From: Gemmatimonadota bacterium
GTDB taxonomy: Bacteria > Gemmatimonadota > Gemmatimonadetes > Palauibacterales > Palauibacteraceae
Assembly: GCA_022826685.1 (NCBI GenBank)
Contig: JAJDUL010000051.1
Location: forward strand, 1-64,000
Direction: 5' to 3'
DNA: 64,000 nt
The first letter of the stretch is position 1. Every line of letters begins with the position of its first letter. Positions 45,831 through 54,800 of the stretch are shown here, in pieces. The notes beneath the pieces were generated by a model. The model saw only the letters and a list, made by a program, of their open reading frames with translations, had not been told where the DNA came from and made no database searches. Both the position numbers and the translations under genes were made by a program.

Positions 45831-46916
45831 CTAGAGCCGGACGAGGGTGCGTGGAAGGCGGGTCAGCGTGCGGGCACCGGCCTCCCCGATCCGCACATCG
45901 TCCTCGATGCGCACGCCGCCGCGTCCGGGAAGATACAAGCCCGGTTCCACTGTCACCACGTTCCCCCGCTCGAGGACTTCATCGGAGCGGGACGAGAGGC
46001 TTGGGCCCTCGTGCACGTCGAGTCCGATCCCGTGTCCCGTGCTGTGACCGAAGAAGCCGTCCATGTCGTGGCGTGCGAACGACTCCCGCACGGCCTCGTC
46101 CACCTCCCGGCACGCGACCCCGCCGCCGATCAGCTCGCGCGCTTTCGTCTGAGCTTCGAGCACCTGCTCGTGAAGCGTCGCCTGCCAGGGCTCGGGCGTC
46201 CCCCGCACGAAAGTGCGCGTGAGATCGCTGCAGTAGCCGTCCACGCGGGCGCCGAAGTCGATGAGGAGGAGATCCCCGGGCTCGACGCGTCGGTCCGTGG
46301 GTGTCGCGTGGGGAAGCGCGGAGCGTTCTCCCGCAGCGACGATCGGGTCGAACGGGAGCGGATCCGAGCCTCCGCGGCGGAGCTCCATCTCGAGCGCGGT
46401 CGCGATCTCGCGTTCGGTCGGAGAGGCGGACCAATCCATGGTCGACAGCAACCGGTTGAACGCACCTTCCGCCACCGCAATCGCCCGTTCGATGGCATCG
46501 ACTTCGTCGGCTGTCTTCACCTGCCGCAACGTCCGGATGAGGTTGCGGAGCGGGACGAAGGCGATATCGGGGAGCATGCCGCGGAGAGACTCGTAGTCGG
46601 CGACCGTGAGCCCCTCGGCCTCGAACGCGATGGGGCCCGCGGCGTCCGCCGCCACTTCGGCGACGCCGCGGATCCACCCCTCGCGGCTGATGTGGGTGCG
46701 GATCGAATCCGCCACCTCGATGTCGACCTGCTCCTCGTAGCGAAAGTCCGTGACGAGCACCGGCGGACTCTCGAGGGGGATCCACAGAGCCCCGGCGGAG
46801 CCCGTGAACCCGCTGAGGTAACGGACGCTGGATCGGGCGGTCACGAGGACCGATCGGCGATCGGCGGCCCTCGTCGTCGCTTCAAGCCGCAGACGCCGGG
46901 CACCCGGCGGCGTCAC
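45831..46916 (-). CDS. M24 family Xaa-Pro aminopeptidase-like protein
   Basis: The pita-bread fold carries five metal ligands: Asp in LIDFGARVDGY, Asp in CSDLTRTFV, His in FGHSTGHGIGLDVHE, Glu in VTVEPGLY and Glu in GGVRIEDDV. An N-terminal creatinase-like domain (about 130 residues) precedes it. 361 residues is short for Xaa-Pro aminopeptidase P, similar to PepQ/YpdF-type enzymes. GTG 46916 overlaps aroQ by four bases. It is adjacent to efp, a common pairing in many bacteria. Confidence 0.9.
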   Translation of the reverse strand: MTPPGARRLRLEATTRAADRRSVLVTARSSVRYLSGFTGSAGALWIPLESPPVLVTDFRYEEQVDIEVADSIRTHISREGWIRGVAEVAADAAGPIAFEAEGLTVADYESLRGMLPDIAFVPLRNLIRTLRQVKTADEVDAIERAIAVAEGAFNRLLSTMDWSASPTEREIATALEMELRRGGSDPLPFDPIVAAGERSALPHATPTDRRVEPGDLLLIDFGARVDGYCSDLTRTFVRGTPEPWQATLHEQVLEAQTKARELIGGGVACREVDEAVRESFARHDMDGFFGHSTGHGIGLDVHEGPSLSSRSDEVLERGNVVTVEPGLYLPGRGGVRIEDDVRIGEAGARTLTRLPRTLVRL

Positions 46917-47380
46917 TCCGCTTCCGCTCCGGCGCTCCCGCGGAGATGCTGGATGAGCGCCTCGAGCCCGAACAGGTAGCTGGAGACCCGGAATCCGGTG
47001 ATGACGCCGATCGCGAGGTCGGAGAGGAGCGACGTGTGCCGGAACGGCTCGCGAGCGAACACGTTGGACAGGTGGACCTCGACGAAGGGACGGCCGGAGC
47101 CGGCGAGGGCGTCGCGAAGCGCCACGCTCGTGTGGGTCAGGGCGGCGGCGTTGACGAGCCACGCATCCACCGCGCCGGTGTTCGCCTGCACCCAGTCCAC
47201 GATCTCGCCTTCGTCGTTGGATTGGAGAAACACGAGCGAGGCGCCGCCCGCGTCCGCGCGCTCGCGAAGGAGCGACTCGATCTCCGCCAGTGTACGCGTT
47301 CCGTAGTGGTGAGGCTCGCGGCGCCCCAGGAGATTGAGGTTCGGTCCGTTCAACACGCCGATGCGGATGGGTTCGCGCAC
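46913..47380 (-). CDS. aroQ: type II 3-dehydroquinate dehydratase
   Basis: Third step of the shikimate pathway, which feeds chorismate to MenF. 155 residues, typical. Motifs: LNGPNLNLLGRREPHHYG with the catalytic Tyr, FLQSNDEGEIVDWVQ, NAAALTHTSVALRDAL, and VEVHLSNVFAREPFRH with the catalytic His. GTG 47380 lies four bases after the TPR gene stop. A short low-complexity tail (RGSAGAEAE) ends the protein. Confidence 0.95.
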   Translation of the reverse strand: MREPIRIGVLNGPNLNLLGRREPHHYGTRTLAEIESLLRERADAGGASLVFLQSNDEGEIVDWVQANTGAVDAWLVNAAALTHTSVALRDALAGSGRPFVEVHLSNVFAREPFRHTSLLSDLAIGVITGFRVSSYLFGLEALIQHLRGSAGAEAE

Positions 47381-47384
47381 CCGC

Positions 47385-48104
47385 TCAGTCCGATCCCGCG
47401 GGAGCTTCGCCGTCGAGGATTCGGCGAAGCTGCTCGCCGATCGACTCCGGGACTTCCGTGTCCGGTGCCTCCGGCGCGGGCTGAACCTCCCGAGGCTCCC
47501 TTGCGTCCTCCGCGCGGCGACGCATCTCGGCGATCGCGGCCATGAGGCCGGCGTCGTCCGGGTTGCGGGAGAGCATCTGCTCGTACACCGCGATGGCGCG
47601 GTCGAAGAGACCCTGGCTCGCGTACAGTCCGGCGAGCGTCGAGGTCTCGATGCCCTTCGTCGGGACGGCTGCGGGGCCCGTCGCGTCGCCTTTCGGCGCG
47701 GGACGCGCATCGGCTTCATCGTTCCGCCACGTCTCCTCGAGTGCCTCCAGCCAGTCGTCGGTCGAGGCGGCGCCCGAGGAACCGTCCGCCTTCGTCTCGA
47801 CGCGCTCGACGCCCAGCGCGATGCAGGCGAGCGGGTTCGCCGGATCGAGCGTGAGGATGTGCTCGAACTCGATCCGCGCGGCCTCCTCGTCACCGAGTTC
47901 GAGCAGCACGCGGGCGTGGAGCAGGCGCGCGTCCAGATAGTACGGGTGTTCCCTCAGGCCATCCCGGATCACGCTCAGGGCGCGTTCGCGCTCCCCCGCT
48001 TGCCGGTAGAGATCGGCGAGGCGCGCGAACGTGTGGGTCCGCGGCTCCGATTCTCCGCGGCGCGTGAGTTGTTCGATCTCCACGGTCTGGTCGTCGGCGG
48101 CCAC
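47385..48104 (-). CDS. tetratricopeptide-repeat protein
   Basis: About 240 residues with three or four TPR-like helical pairs: HTFARLADLYRQAGERERALSVI, LDARLLHARVLLELGDEEAARIEFEHIL, and STLAGLYASQGLFDRAIAVYEQMLSRNPD. An acidic, Ala/Pro-rich C-terminal tail ends LRRILDGE. It has no signal peptide, so it is probably cytoplasmic and a protein-binding scaffold. The start is inferred at GTG 48104, since a strong promoter-like sequence lies upstream and a TTG at 48188 would begin inside its -35 box. First gene of the long minus-strand run. Confidence 0.65.
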   Translation of the reverse strand: MAADDQTVEIEQLTRRGESEPRTHTFARLADLYRQAGERERALSVIRDGLREHPYYLDARLLHARVLLELGDEEAARIEFEHILTLDPANPLACIALGVERVETKADGSSGAASTDDWLEALEETWRNDEADARPAPKGDATGPAAVPTKGIETSTLAGLYASQGLFDRAIAVYEQMLSRNPDDAGLMAAIAEMRRRAEDAREPREVQPAPEAPDTEVPESIGEQLRRILDGEAPAGSD

Positions 48105-48158
48105 AGGCTTCGCAGGGAGAAAAGCGGCAGGTTCGGGCCTTCCGACCCAGTCCCCGGC

Positions 48159-48188
48159 AACATACCGATCGATTTTTTTGATTGTCAA
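48159..48188 (-). promoter_or_regulatory. sigma-70-like promoter for the long minus-strand operon
   Basis: On the minus strand TTGACA (48188-48183) is followed by an 18-base spacer with a seven-A tract and then TATGTT (48164-48159), which matches TATAAT at four of six positions. It lies about 55 bases before the GTG at 48104. It is the best promoter match I found in this window. If real, transcription starts near 48152. Confidence 0.6.
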
Positions 48189-48226
48189 CGAACGTCGCCG
48201 AAATGCGGTGGGGCTCCCGTCTTTCG

Positions 48227-48255
48227 TTGCCCGGAACGCCGGGCCGGCATACGTT
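48227..48255 (+). promoter_or_regulatory. weak promoter-like sequence for ppiD
   Basis: TTGCCC (48227-48232) and TACGTT (48250-48255) are 17 bases apart, about 100 bases upstream of the ATG at 48358. Matches to consensus are partial. The position would put the 9-bp inverted repeat at the 5' end of the transcript. Confidence 0.3.
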
Positions 48256-48266
48256 TTCGAGCGATC

Positions 48267-48291
48267 ACGGGACCGGCACGTTCGGTCCCGT
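48267..48291 (+). promoter_or_regulatory. 9-bp perfect inverted repeat in the ppiD leader
   Basis: ACGGGACCG (48267-48275) and CGGTCCCGT (48283-48291) pair perfectly around a 7-base loop in the divergent region, 67 bases before the ppiD ATG. It could be an operator, or a stable 5' hairpin of the mRNA. It has no T-tract beyond TTT and does not look like a terminator. Confidence 0.5.
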
Positions 48292-48357
48292 TTCCGGCCC
48301 AGGCGCGGCCGCGTTCGGGCGACTCGATTCAAGACGACAAGGTGGGTTCGGCGTCTC

Positions 48358-50199
48358 ATGTTCATGCGGAAGATGCGCGGCAGCGCGAGCCTCGTGATGG
48401 GCATCATGGCCGCGGCCTTCGTGGGCTGGCTGGTGTTCGACGGTATCAACGCGATGCAGGGGGGGAACCTCGGCGGGCAGATCAACCCCGTCGTGGGGCA
48501 GGTGGGAGGACAGGACATCCGCTACAACGAGTGGAACATCTTCCTCCAGAACCAGCTCGCGGTGAGCCGCGCGGCCGATCGCAGCATGACGGATGAGGAC
48601 GTACGCGTCGTGACCGAACGGGCCTGGGAGAGCCTGATCAGCGCGACGCTGATTCAGGCGGAACTTGACCGGCTCGGGGTCAGCGTCTCCGACGCGGAGG
48701 TGCGGCAGGCATTCTTTACGCAGCCGCCGCAGGAGATGTTGAGCTATCCCGGGTTCCAGACGGACGGGCAGTTCGACATCGACAAGTACCGTCGGTTCTT
48801 CACGGACCCCGCGACGGATGAGACGCAACTGTTGCAGATCGAGGGTTACTACCGCTCCATCCTTCCGCGCGCGAAGCTGCAGACGCTCGTCCAGAGCGGC
48901 ATCTACGTGTCCGAAGAGGAAGCGTGGCGATTCTATCGGGACACGAACGAGCGGGCCCGCGTCCGCTTCGTGCGGGTCGACCCGGCCCTGACCGTGGAGG
49001 ACTCCGAGGTTTCCGTTTCGGAGGACGAAGTCCGGCAGGTCTATGACGAACGCGTGGATGAGCTCATCCGACCCGCCAGCGCCCGCGTGAACATGGTCAG
49101 CATCTCGCTCCGACCCTCCGTCGCCGACTCGCTCGCCGCCCGCGAACGGGCCGCCGCCCTCGCGGAGCGCGTGCGGGGGGGCGAGGATTTCGCCGAGGTG
49201 GCGATGGCGGAGTCCGCGGATTCGATCTCCGGCGTCGATGGCGGTTTCATGGGCAAACGTCCGACGAGCGCCTTCGACCCGCGACTCGTCGAGGCCGCCG
49301 CGGACGCTCCGCTGGGAGAGGCCACGGATCCGGTCGAGACGCCGTTCGGGCTGCACGTCCTGCAGGTCGACGAGCGCACCGCGGACTCCCTGGCGCTACG
49401 CCAGATCTACGTTCCGTTCGAGATTTCCGGCGCTACCGAAGACTCGGTGTTCACGCTCCTCGACGACCTCGAGGATCTTGCGCTGCGCACGGATCTCCTG
49501 ACCGCCGGCGACTCCCTTGGAGTGACGATCCGCACCGATGTGCAACTCCTGGACGGCGTGGACTTCATTCCGGGCGCCGGCCAGCTGGGAGTGGCGAGGG
49601 AGTGGGCCCTCGGCCCCGAGAGCGAGATCGGAGACCTGTCCGACTCGTTCGAGAATCCGTCGGGATTCCATCTGCTCGAGCTTCTCGGACGGCGGGACGA
49701 GAGCACGATTCCGTTCGAGGAAGCCGGGATCGGGATTCGCGCGGAACTGCTCGTGGAGAAGAAGAAGGAAGGCGCCGCGGAACTGGCCGGCGGTCTGCTC
49801 GCCGCGGTCGCGGCGGGAAGTTCTCTCGACGAGGCGGCGGAGGAACTCGGGTGGTCGGTCGAGGAGACCGAGTTATTCCGCCGGGGCGATTTCGTCCCGG
49901 GACTCGGTCAGGGCACCGAGGCGGTCGGATTCGGATTCGGGGCCGATGTCGGCGAACTCAGCGGCGTCCTCGACGCCGGCGATGCGGTGGTCGTCGTGGA
50001 GGTCGTGGAGCGCGAAGAGTCCACCCGGGACGGGTTCGACGAGGTCAGGGATGCCGTGCTGGGGCAATTGAGCTTCGAGCGTTCCCAGCAGTACGTGCAG
50101 AAGTGGCTGGCTGCGCTTCGCGACGACACGGTCGTTGAGGATCACCGCGCGAGGCTCCTCCTGCAGGAGGATGTCCAGCCGATGATTCCGGGCTTCTGA
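48358..50199 (+). CDS. PpiD/SurA-type peptidyl-prolyl isomerase foldase
   Basis: A membrane-anchored periplasmic chaperone of about 613 residues. One N-terminal helix (VMGIMAAAFVGWLVF) is preceded by basic residues, typical of PpiD. A SurA-N-like helical domain at about 40-200 follows, including LGVSVSDAEVRQAFF and a QTDGQFDIDKYRRFF segment. A parvulin-type PPIC domain spans about 240-350 (ERVRGGEDFAEVAMAESADSISGVDGGFMGKR, ETPFGLHVLQVD). A second, diverged parvulin-like domain spans about 400-550. ATG 48358, with ATG 48364 also possible. It is divergent from the TPR gene. Confidence 0.85.
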   Translation: MFMRKMRGSASLVMGIMAAAFVGWLVFDGINAMQGGNLGGQINPVVGQVGGQDIRYNEWNIFLQNQLAVSRAADRSMTDEDVRVVTERAWESLISATLIQAELDRLGVSVSDAEVRQAFFTQPPQEMLSYPGFQTDGQFDIDKYRRFFTDPATDETQLLQIEGYYRSILPRAKLQTLVQSGIYVSEEEAWRFYRDTNERARVRFVRVDPALTVEDSEVSVSEDEVRQVYDERVDELIRPASARVNMVSISLRPSVADSLAARERAAALAERVRGGEDFAEVAMAESADSISGVDGGFMGKRPTSAFDPRLVEAAADAPLGEATDPVETPFGLHVLQVDERTADSLALRQIYVPFEISGATEDSVFTLLDDLEDLALRTDLLTAGDSLGVTIRTDVQLLDGVDFIPGAGQLGVAREWALGPESEIGDLSDSFENPSGFHLLELLGRRDESTIPFEEAGIGIRAELLVEKKKEGAAELAGGLLAAVAAGSSLDEAAEELGWSVEETELFRRGDFVPGLGQGTEAVGFGFGADVGELSGVLDAGDAVVVVEVVEREESTRDGFDEVRDAVLGQLSFERSQQYVQKWLAALRDDTVVEDHRARLLLQEDVQPMIPGF

Positions 50200-50214
50200 T
50201 CCCGAGTCGTTAAA

Positions 50215-50227
50215 GACCCGCCGGGTC
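50215..50227. terminator. short hairpin between convergent ppiD and tatA
   Basis: GACCC (50215-50219) and GGGTC (50223-50227) form a 5-bp stem with a 3-base loop. Read on the minus strand it is followed by TTTAA, giving weak intrinsic-terminator character for the tatA run; tatA ends 47 bases before it. A second GC-rich imperfect stem lies between it and tatA. Confidence 0.35.
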
Positions 50228-50273
50228 ACTGCCCTCCGCGGGGCGGCGGTCGCCCGGCTCCGCCGGATCCCCG

Positions 50274-50516
50274 TTAGCTCTCCGTGTTGGCGGGGCGGGC
50301 CTGCGCGGTCTCCTGCGTGGCGGAGGCAGCCGACGGAGGCGCGGTGTCCCCCGTGATCTCGGCCCGCACATCGCCTTCGACCTCCTTGATCGAGCCCTTG
50401 AATTCACGGATCCCCCGGCCGAGAGAACTCCCGATCTCGGGAAGCCGCTTCGCGCCGAAGAGGAGCAGGATAGCGAGGAATACGAGCAGCAACTCCCATG
50501 GGCTCAGACCGAACAT
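50274..50516 (-). CDS. tatA: Sec-independent protein translocase TatA/TatE
   Basis: An 80-residue protein with the TatA form: FGLSPWELLLVFLAILLLFGAK membrane helix, the LPEIGSSLGRGIREFK hinge and amphipathic helix, then a charged, Ala/Thr-rich tail. Part of the twin-arginine export channel. No tatB is visible nearby, suggesting a minimal TatAC system. ATG 50516; it follows the DUF4321 gene at 39 bases. Confidence 0.93.
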   Translation of the reverse strand: MFGLSPWELLLVFLAILLLFGAKRLPEIGSSLGRGIREFKGSIKEVEGDVRAEITGDTAPPSAASATQETAQARPANTES

Positions 50517-50555
50517 CTCAAACTCCTTGGTTGTGGCTCATCTCCGGTGCCCCGG

Positions 50556-50837
50556 TCAGATAAGCGACCGGGCGAACCAGGCGACGAGCACGACCCCGAC
50601 GACGCTCAACACGTTCAGGCGCAGGACGATCGGCCCCAGCGTGAATGCGAGCACCTTGAGATCGAATGCAAGCGGCTGCAGTGAAGCCGCGACCGTCGTG
50701 ACAAAAAACTGCCGCGCCGCCGACGGGGGCAACGTAACCGTCGCGAGTTCCGTGAGCAGCCCCCCGAGCACGAATCCCCCCGCGATGATGAGGACCAGGC
50801 GTATCGGGGAACGATGGCGTCGGCTTCCGAAGTTCAC
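50556..50837 (-). CDS. DUF4321 small membrane protein
   Basis: 93 residues with two hydrophobic helices, RLVLIIAGGFVLGGLLTEL and LGPIVLRLNVLSVVGVVLVAWFA. A Pro-Pro loop sits between them. The layout matches DUF4321 proteins, which are uncharacterised. GTG 50837 begins three bases after the polyprenyl synthase stop, and tatA follows it, so the small protein is probably co-translated with both. Function unknown. Confidence 0.7.
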   Translation of the reverse strand: MNFGSRRHRSPIRLVLIIAGGFVLGGLLTELATVTLPPSAARQFFVTTVAASLQPLAFDLKVLAFTLGPIVLRLNVLSVVGVVLVAWFARSLI

Positions 50838-50840
50838 TCG

Positions 50841-51827
50841 CTACCGCACTCTCTCGACTACGTAATCCACCGCGAGGCTCAGTGCCTCGAGGCACGGACT
50901 CACCGGCAGGCGACGGAGCCGGTCCCGGGCCCGGTCCGCCCGCGACCGCGCTTCCTCGCGCGCCGTCTCCACGCCTCCATGCGCTTCGACGAGATCCAGG
51001 ATCTCCCGCACGGCTTCGGGGGAGGGCTCCGGGTCCGCGAAGAGTCCTTCGACAGCGCGTCGCTCCCCCCACTCCATCTTGGGCAGGGCGGCGATCAGGG
51101 GCAACGTTACCTTGTGTTCCTGCAGGTCCTGTCCGCGCGGCTTTCCCATCACCCGGGTCGACGAGGAATAGTCGAGCAGATCGTCGACGATCTGGAACGC
51201 CATCCCCAGATGATGCCCGTACTCGCGCAGGGCGTCCCGGTATTGCGGCGCCCCCGACAGTGTCCCGAGTTCGCACGCCGCGGACATCAGGGACGCCGTC
51301 TTGTGCTCGCACAGCCTCTCGTAGTCCTCGCGCGTGAAGTCGAGGCCATCGTGGAGCACGAGCTGCCGCATCTCCCCGATCGTCATGCGGTTCGCCGTGT
51401 CGGCGAGGAGGGCGACCTGCTCGAGCTTTCCGAGCGCAACGACCTCGATGACCGCGCGCGAATACAGGTAGTCTCCCGCGATGATCGCGACCTGGTGCGT
51501 CCAGCGATGGTTGACGGTGGGCCGGCCTCTTCGCCTCGCGGAGTGATCGACCGCATCGTCGTGCACGAGGGTCGCGACATGCAGCAGTTCGACGATGGCC
51601 CCCAGTTTCACGGCATCCGGGGAGGGACGCCCTCCAACGCCGTTTGCGAGGAGGAGCAGGGTGGGCCGCAGGAGCTTTCCGGACCGCGCGAACAGGTAGT
51701 CGCCCACCTCGTCGAGGGCTTCGAACCCCGATGGCGCCATCCCGCGGAGCTCGCGCTCGACGGCAAGGAGCCGGTCCGCTACGGGCAGGCGGACTTGTTC
51801 CAGATCGATGGCGGTGGTCGGGAGCAT
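50841..51827 (-). CDS. polyprenyl diphosphate synthase (long-chain)
   Basis: A trans-prenyltransferase of about 328 residues that extends FPP with IPP to a long chain. First Asp-rich motif HDDAVDHSARRRGRPT near residue 85, then the family basic and KTASL motifs (CEHKTASLMSAAC), and the second Asp-rich motif IVDDLLDYSS. Small residues before the first motif suggest a C35-C45 product, as needed for menaquinone; chain length cannot be read off reliably. ATG 51827 sits very close to GAGGAGG. Its likely consumer is MenA. Confidence 0.9.
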   Translation of the reverse strand: MLPTTAIDLEQVRLPVADRLLAVERELRGMAPSGFEALDEVGDYLFARSGKLLRPTLLLLANGVGGRPSPDAVKLGAIVELLHVATLVHDDAVDHSARRRGRPTVNHRWTHQVAIIAGDYLYSRAVIEVVALGKLEQVALLADTANRMTIGEMRQLVLHDGLDFTREDYERLCEHKTASLMSAACELGTLSGAPQYRDALREYGHHLGMAFQIVDDLLDYSSSTRVMGKPRGQDLQEHKVTLPLIAALPKMEWGERRAVEGLFADPEPSPEAVREILDLVEAHGGVETAREEARSRADRARDRLRRLPVSPCLEALSLAVDYVVERVR

Positions 51828-51891
51828 ACCCTCCTCGGCGCGCGAGCCGCGCGTGAAGTGCACGGGAATGTCGGGAGCCCCGCGAGGAATG

Positions 51892-54800
51892 TCAAAAGCG
51901 ACGGGGGCCCAGCCCACCGCCACCGAAACCGCCCTGGCCGTCCTGCGTCTGCTGGTCGTAGTCGAACTTGAGATCGGGCGCATCCATGAGGCTGACGCTC
52001 ATCTGGAAGATGAAGTTGCCGTTCGGCGAGCGGGCGAACATGAAGGTCGCGACCCAGCGGTGCAGGGCGCGGTCGAGCGTGATGAGGTGCTCCCCGAATT
52101 CCTTGTTGGTGAGGTTGTAGGTCGTTCGCCAGGCGAGACGCCAGTTCGGCGACGGATTGAGTGAAAGAACCGCGTTGAGCGACTGCCGGTCCTGCGCACT
52201 CTGCTCCGCCCGGCCGCGCTGCAGCGAATAGGTCAGCGCCAGCGTCCACGGGCCGCCGGCCCGCAGGCCGGGATCCGCCGGATCCGGATTCTCGTCGAAA
52301 CTCTGCAGCCGGTATCGGGAGTCGGCCGCATTCCGCAGGCGGTTCTGCGGATCGGCTCCACCCCCGCCGCCCCCGCCGCCCAGTCCGAGCAACCCGCCGA
52401 GACCGCTGGCTGAACTGAACGTGAAACTGCCCGTCAGGCTCGAAAGGATGGGGGCGAACATCCGCTCCTCTCCGGTGCCGTCGAACAGGTCGAGAGACAT
52501 GTTCAGCGACAGTCCCCTGAGCAGATCCGAGTTGATGCGGTGCGACCAGCGGTCCGTCGTCAACGGTGACTCGTTCTCGCGGGACCAGTCGAAGGTGAGC
52601 GGACTCGAATTGATTCCCACGAGGACGACGTTCCGGCGTGGCTGCGCGCGACGCGGCGCATTGGGATCCCCTGAATCCGGTCCGGTGCCGAACGCCGCCT
52701 CCTGCGGAGCGGCTGCCAGCCCCCGGGCCGCTTCGGCGGGATCCTCTTCGGCCGATTCCATCTCCGGCGCCTGCACTCCGGCCGAATCGCCGGCCGCCGC
52801 GAGCGAATCCGCCTCGGGCGTCTCCGCGCCGAGTTCCAGGTCGGTCGAATCCGCTTCGAGCGAACGGCCCTCCAGCAGCGCTTCCGCTTCGGGATCGAGT
52901 TCGACTTCCTCGCGCAGCTTGGCTTCGAAAGTCTGGTTCAGGGTGAGGCGAAGCCGGTTCTCCTGCTTGGAATTCGACACCGGAAACCCGGGGATCGCAA
53001 GCAGGGAATCGGAGGCTTCCACGGCCGGCGAATAGTCGTAGTGAAAGCGCGGCGAGACCTTGTGGCGGATCCGCTCGAACGGGCCGACGCCGGGCAGGAA
53101 CCCGTAGAGATCGGTGGACACTGCAGCTCCGAAGCGGAGGCGTGTCGGCGCGGTGATGAACTCTCCGTTCGTGTCGTCCGACTGAAACCGGCTCGCGTCG
53201 ACGCTCAGCGTGGGACGAAGCGTCGTGCTCCCGACGAGGTCGATCTGGTATTCCGCCTGCGCTCCGAAGTCCAGTTTCGACACGCTTCCGGGCGTTGCGG
53301 AGGCCGTGGTGTCGGCGCCCGCCATCGGCTGGAACGGAAGTACGGTGTTCCGGTTGAAGTTCGTCCGTCCGCTGACCCCGAAAGAGCCGATGCGGATGGC
53401 GCTGTTCGCGGCCGCAACCTCGGTTCTCTTGCCGTCGTTCTCTTCCTGGGTCCGGTCGAGACGCGAAGCGGAGAAGCCTCCGTTGACGACGATATTGTTG
53501 AACGGCCCGCTGCGGTTGCGGGGCGCGCGGAAGAGGGTCAGGGGCGAGAAGGTCATCTGAAGCTTGGGCAGCGTGAGGTCCGTCCGCCCCTTCTGCGCCC
53601 CGAGATCCTGGCGCCGGCTTCCGCTCAGGTTGACCGACGCGAAGGGGAACCGGTGCTGGACTCCAACGTCCGACGCGATTCGTTGCGTCTGGACCGTCGG
53701 GTCGAAGGTCTGACGCTCGAAGACGCTGGTGTTCGAGACGAAGTTCGCGTTGACCCGTATGTCCGTGACGGGGGTCAACTCGTGATTGTGGCGCATCTGA
53801 AACTGCAGGGTCTTCTCGTTCCCGAAACTGTAGCTCGCGATGACGTTGCCGCGGAAGAACTTCTTGATCGAGCGGTATCGGAAGGCTCCGTTGAGACGCG
53901 TGAACCGTCCGCTGAACCAGTCGGCCGTCGCCTGCGCGTCCATGAAATCGTTCCCGGCGAAGTAATACCCGAAGTCGGTGATGCTCCGCCGGGCGTTGCT
54001 TGAGGACGCCACGACATCGTTGAACCCGAAACGCGGGGGCAGAAAGCCGCTCCTGCGTTCCTCCCGAATGTCCTGCGCAAAGAAGGGAAGCCAGGCGACG
54101 GGCACGTTCTGGATGTAGAGGGTCACGGGCCACGCCACGACGATGTCGTCCGATACGACCTTGATCTGTCCGGCGCGGAAGTAGTAGTGCGGCTCCTCGA
54201 GGTCGCACGAGGTGAAGTTTCCGGTTTCGACGAAGGCGGTGCCGGAGCCCCGCAGGGTCATGAGCCCCCTGATGAACCAGTCGGCGCCCTGTTGGGCGAA
54301 CGACGTTCGCGCATCCGCGACGGTGCCCTTGGTGGCGGAGACATCGTAGTTCAGACACTCGTCGGAGATCACGTTCTCCCCTTCCCCGGAGAGCGAGATG
54401 TTCCCGCACCCCCTCACGAACTGCAGGCCCGCCTCGTAGGTGATCGTGTCCGCATCGATCGTGGACTGCTCGTACATGACCTGTGCCTCTCGATTGAGCT
54501 GCACACGCTGCCGGTCGACATCCAGCTCGACGCCGCGCCCCTGATATTGGATGACCTGATAGCCCGGCTCCCCGAGGAGCTGTCCGAAGATGTCGTCCTG
54601 TTGAGGGAACGGCGGGTCCGCCGGACCGGTATCGACGGTGTCGGCGACGGCCGAATCCGCGGCCGCGGCCGCTACGGCGCTCGAGTCGCCGACGGCTACC
54701 GGGTCGTCGACCGCAGCAGAGTCGCCGGCCGCCGCGGAATCGCCGGCCGCCGTCGAATCCGCCACGGGCACATCCAGCGTATCCCGCGCGGTGGAATCCC

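Noticed and set aside
48180-48188. TTG start for the TPR gene at 48188
   Set aside because: The TTG is part of a near-perfect -35 box (TTGACA), so a downstream GTG (48104) is more likely.
52360-52400. CCGCC-rich simple repeat
   Set aside because: It encodes a polyglycine loop in LptD, in frame and without symmetry.
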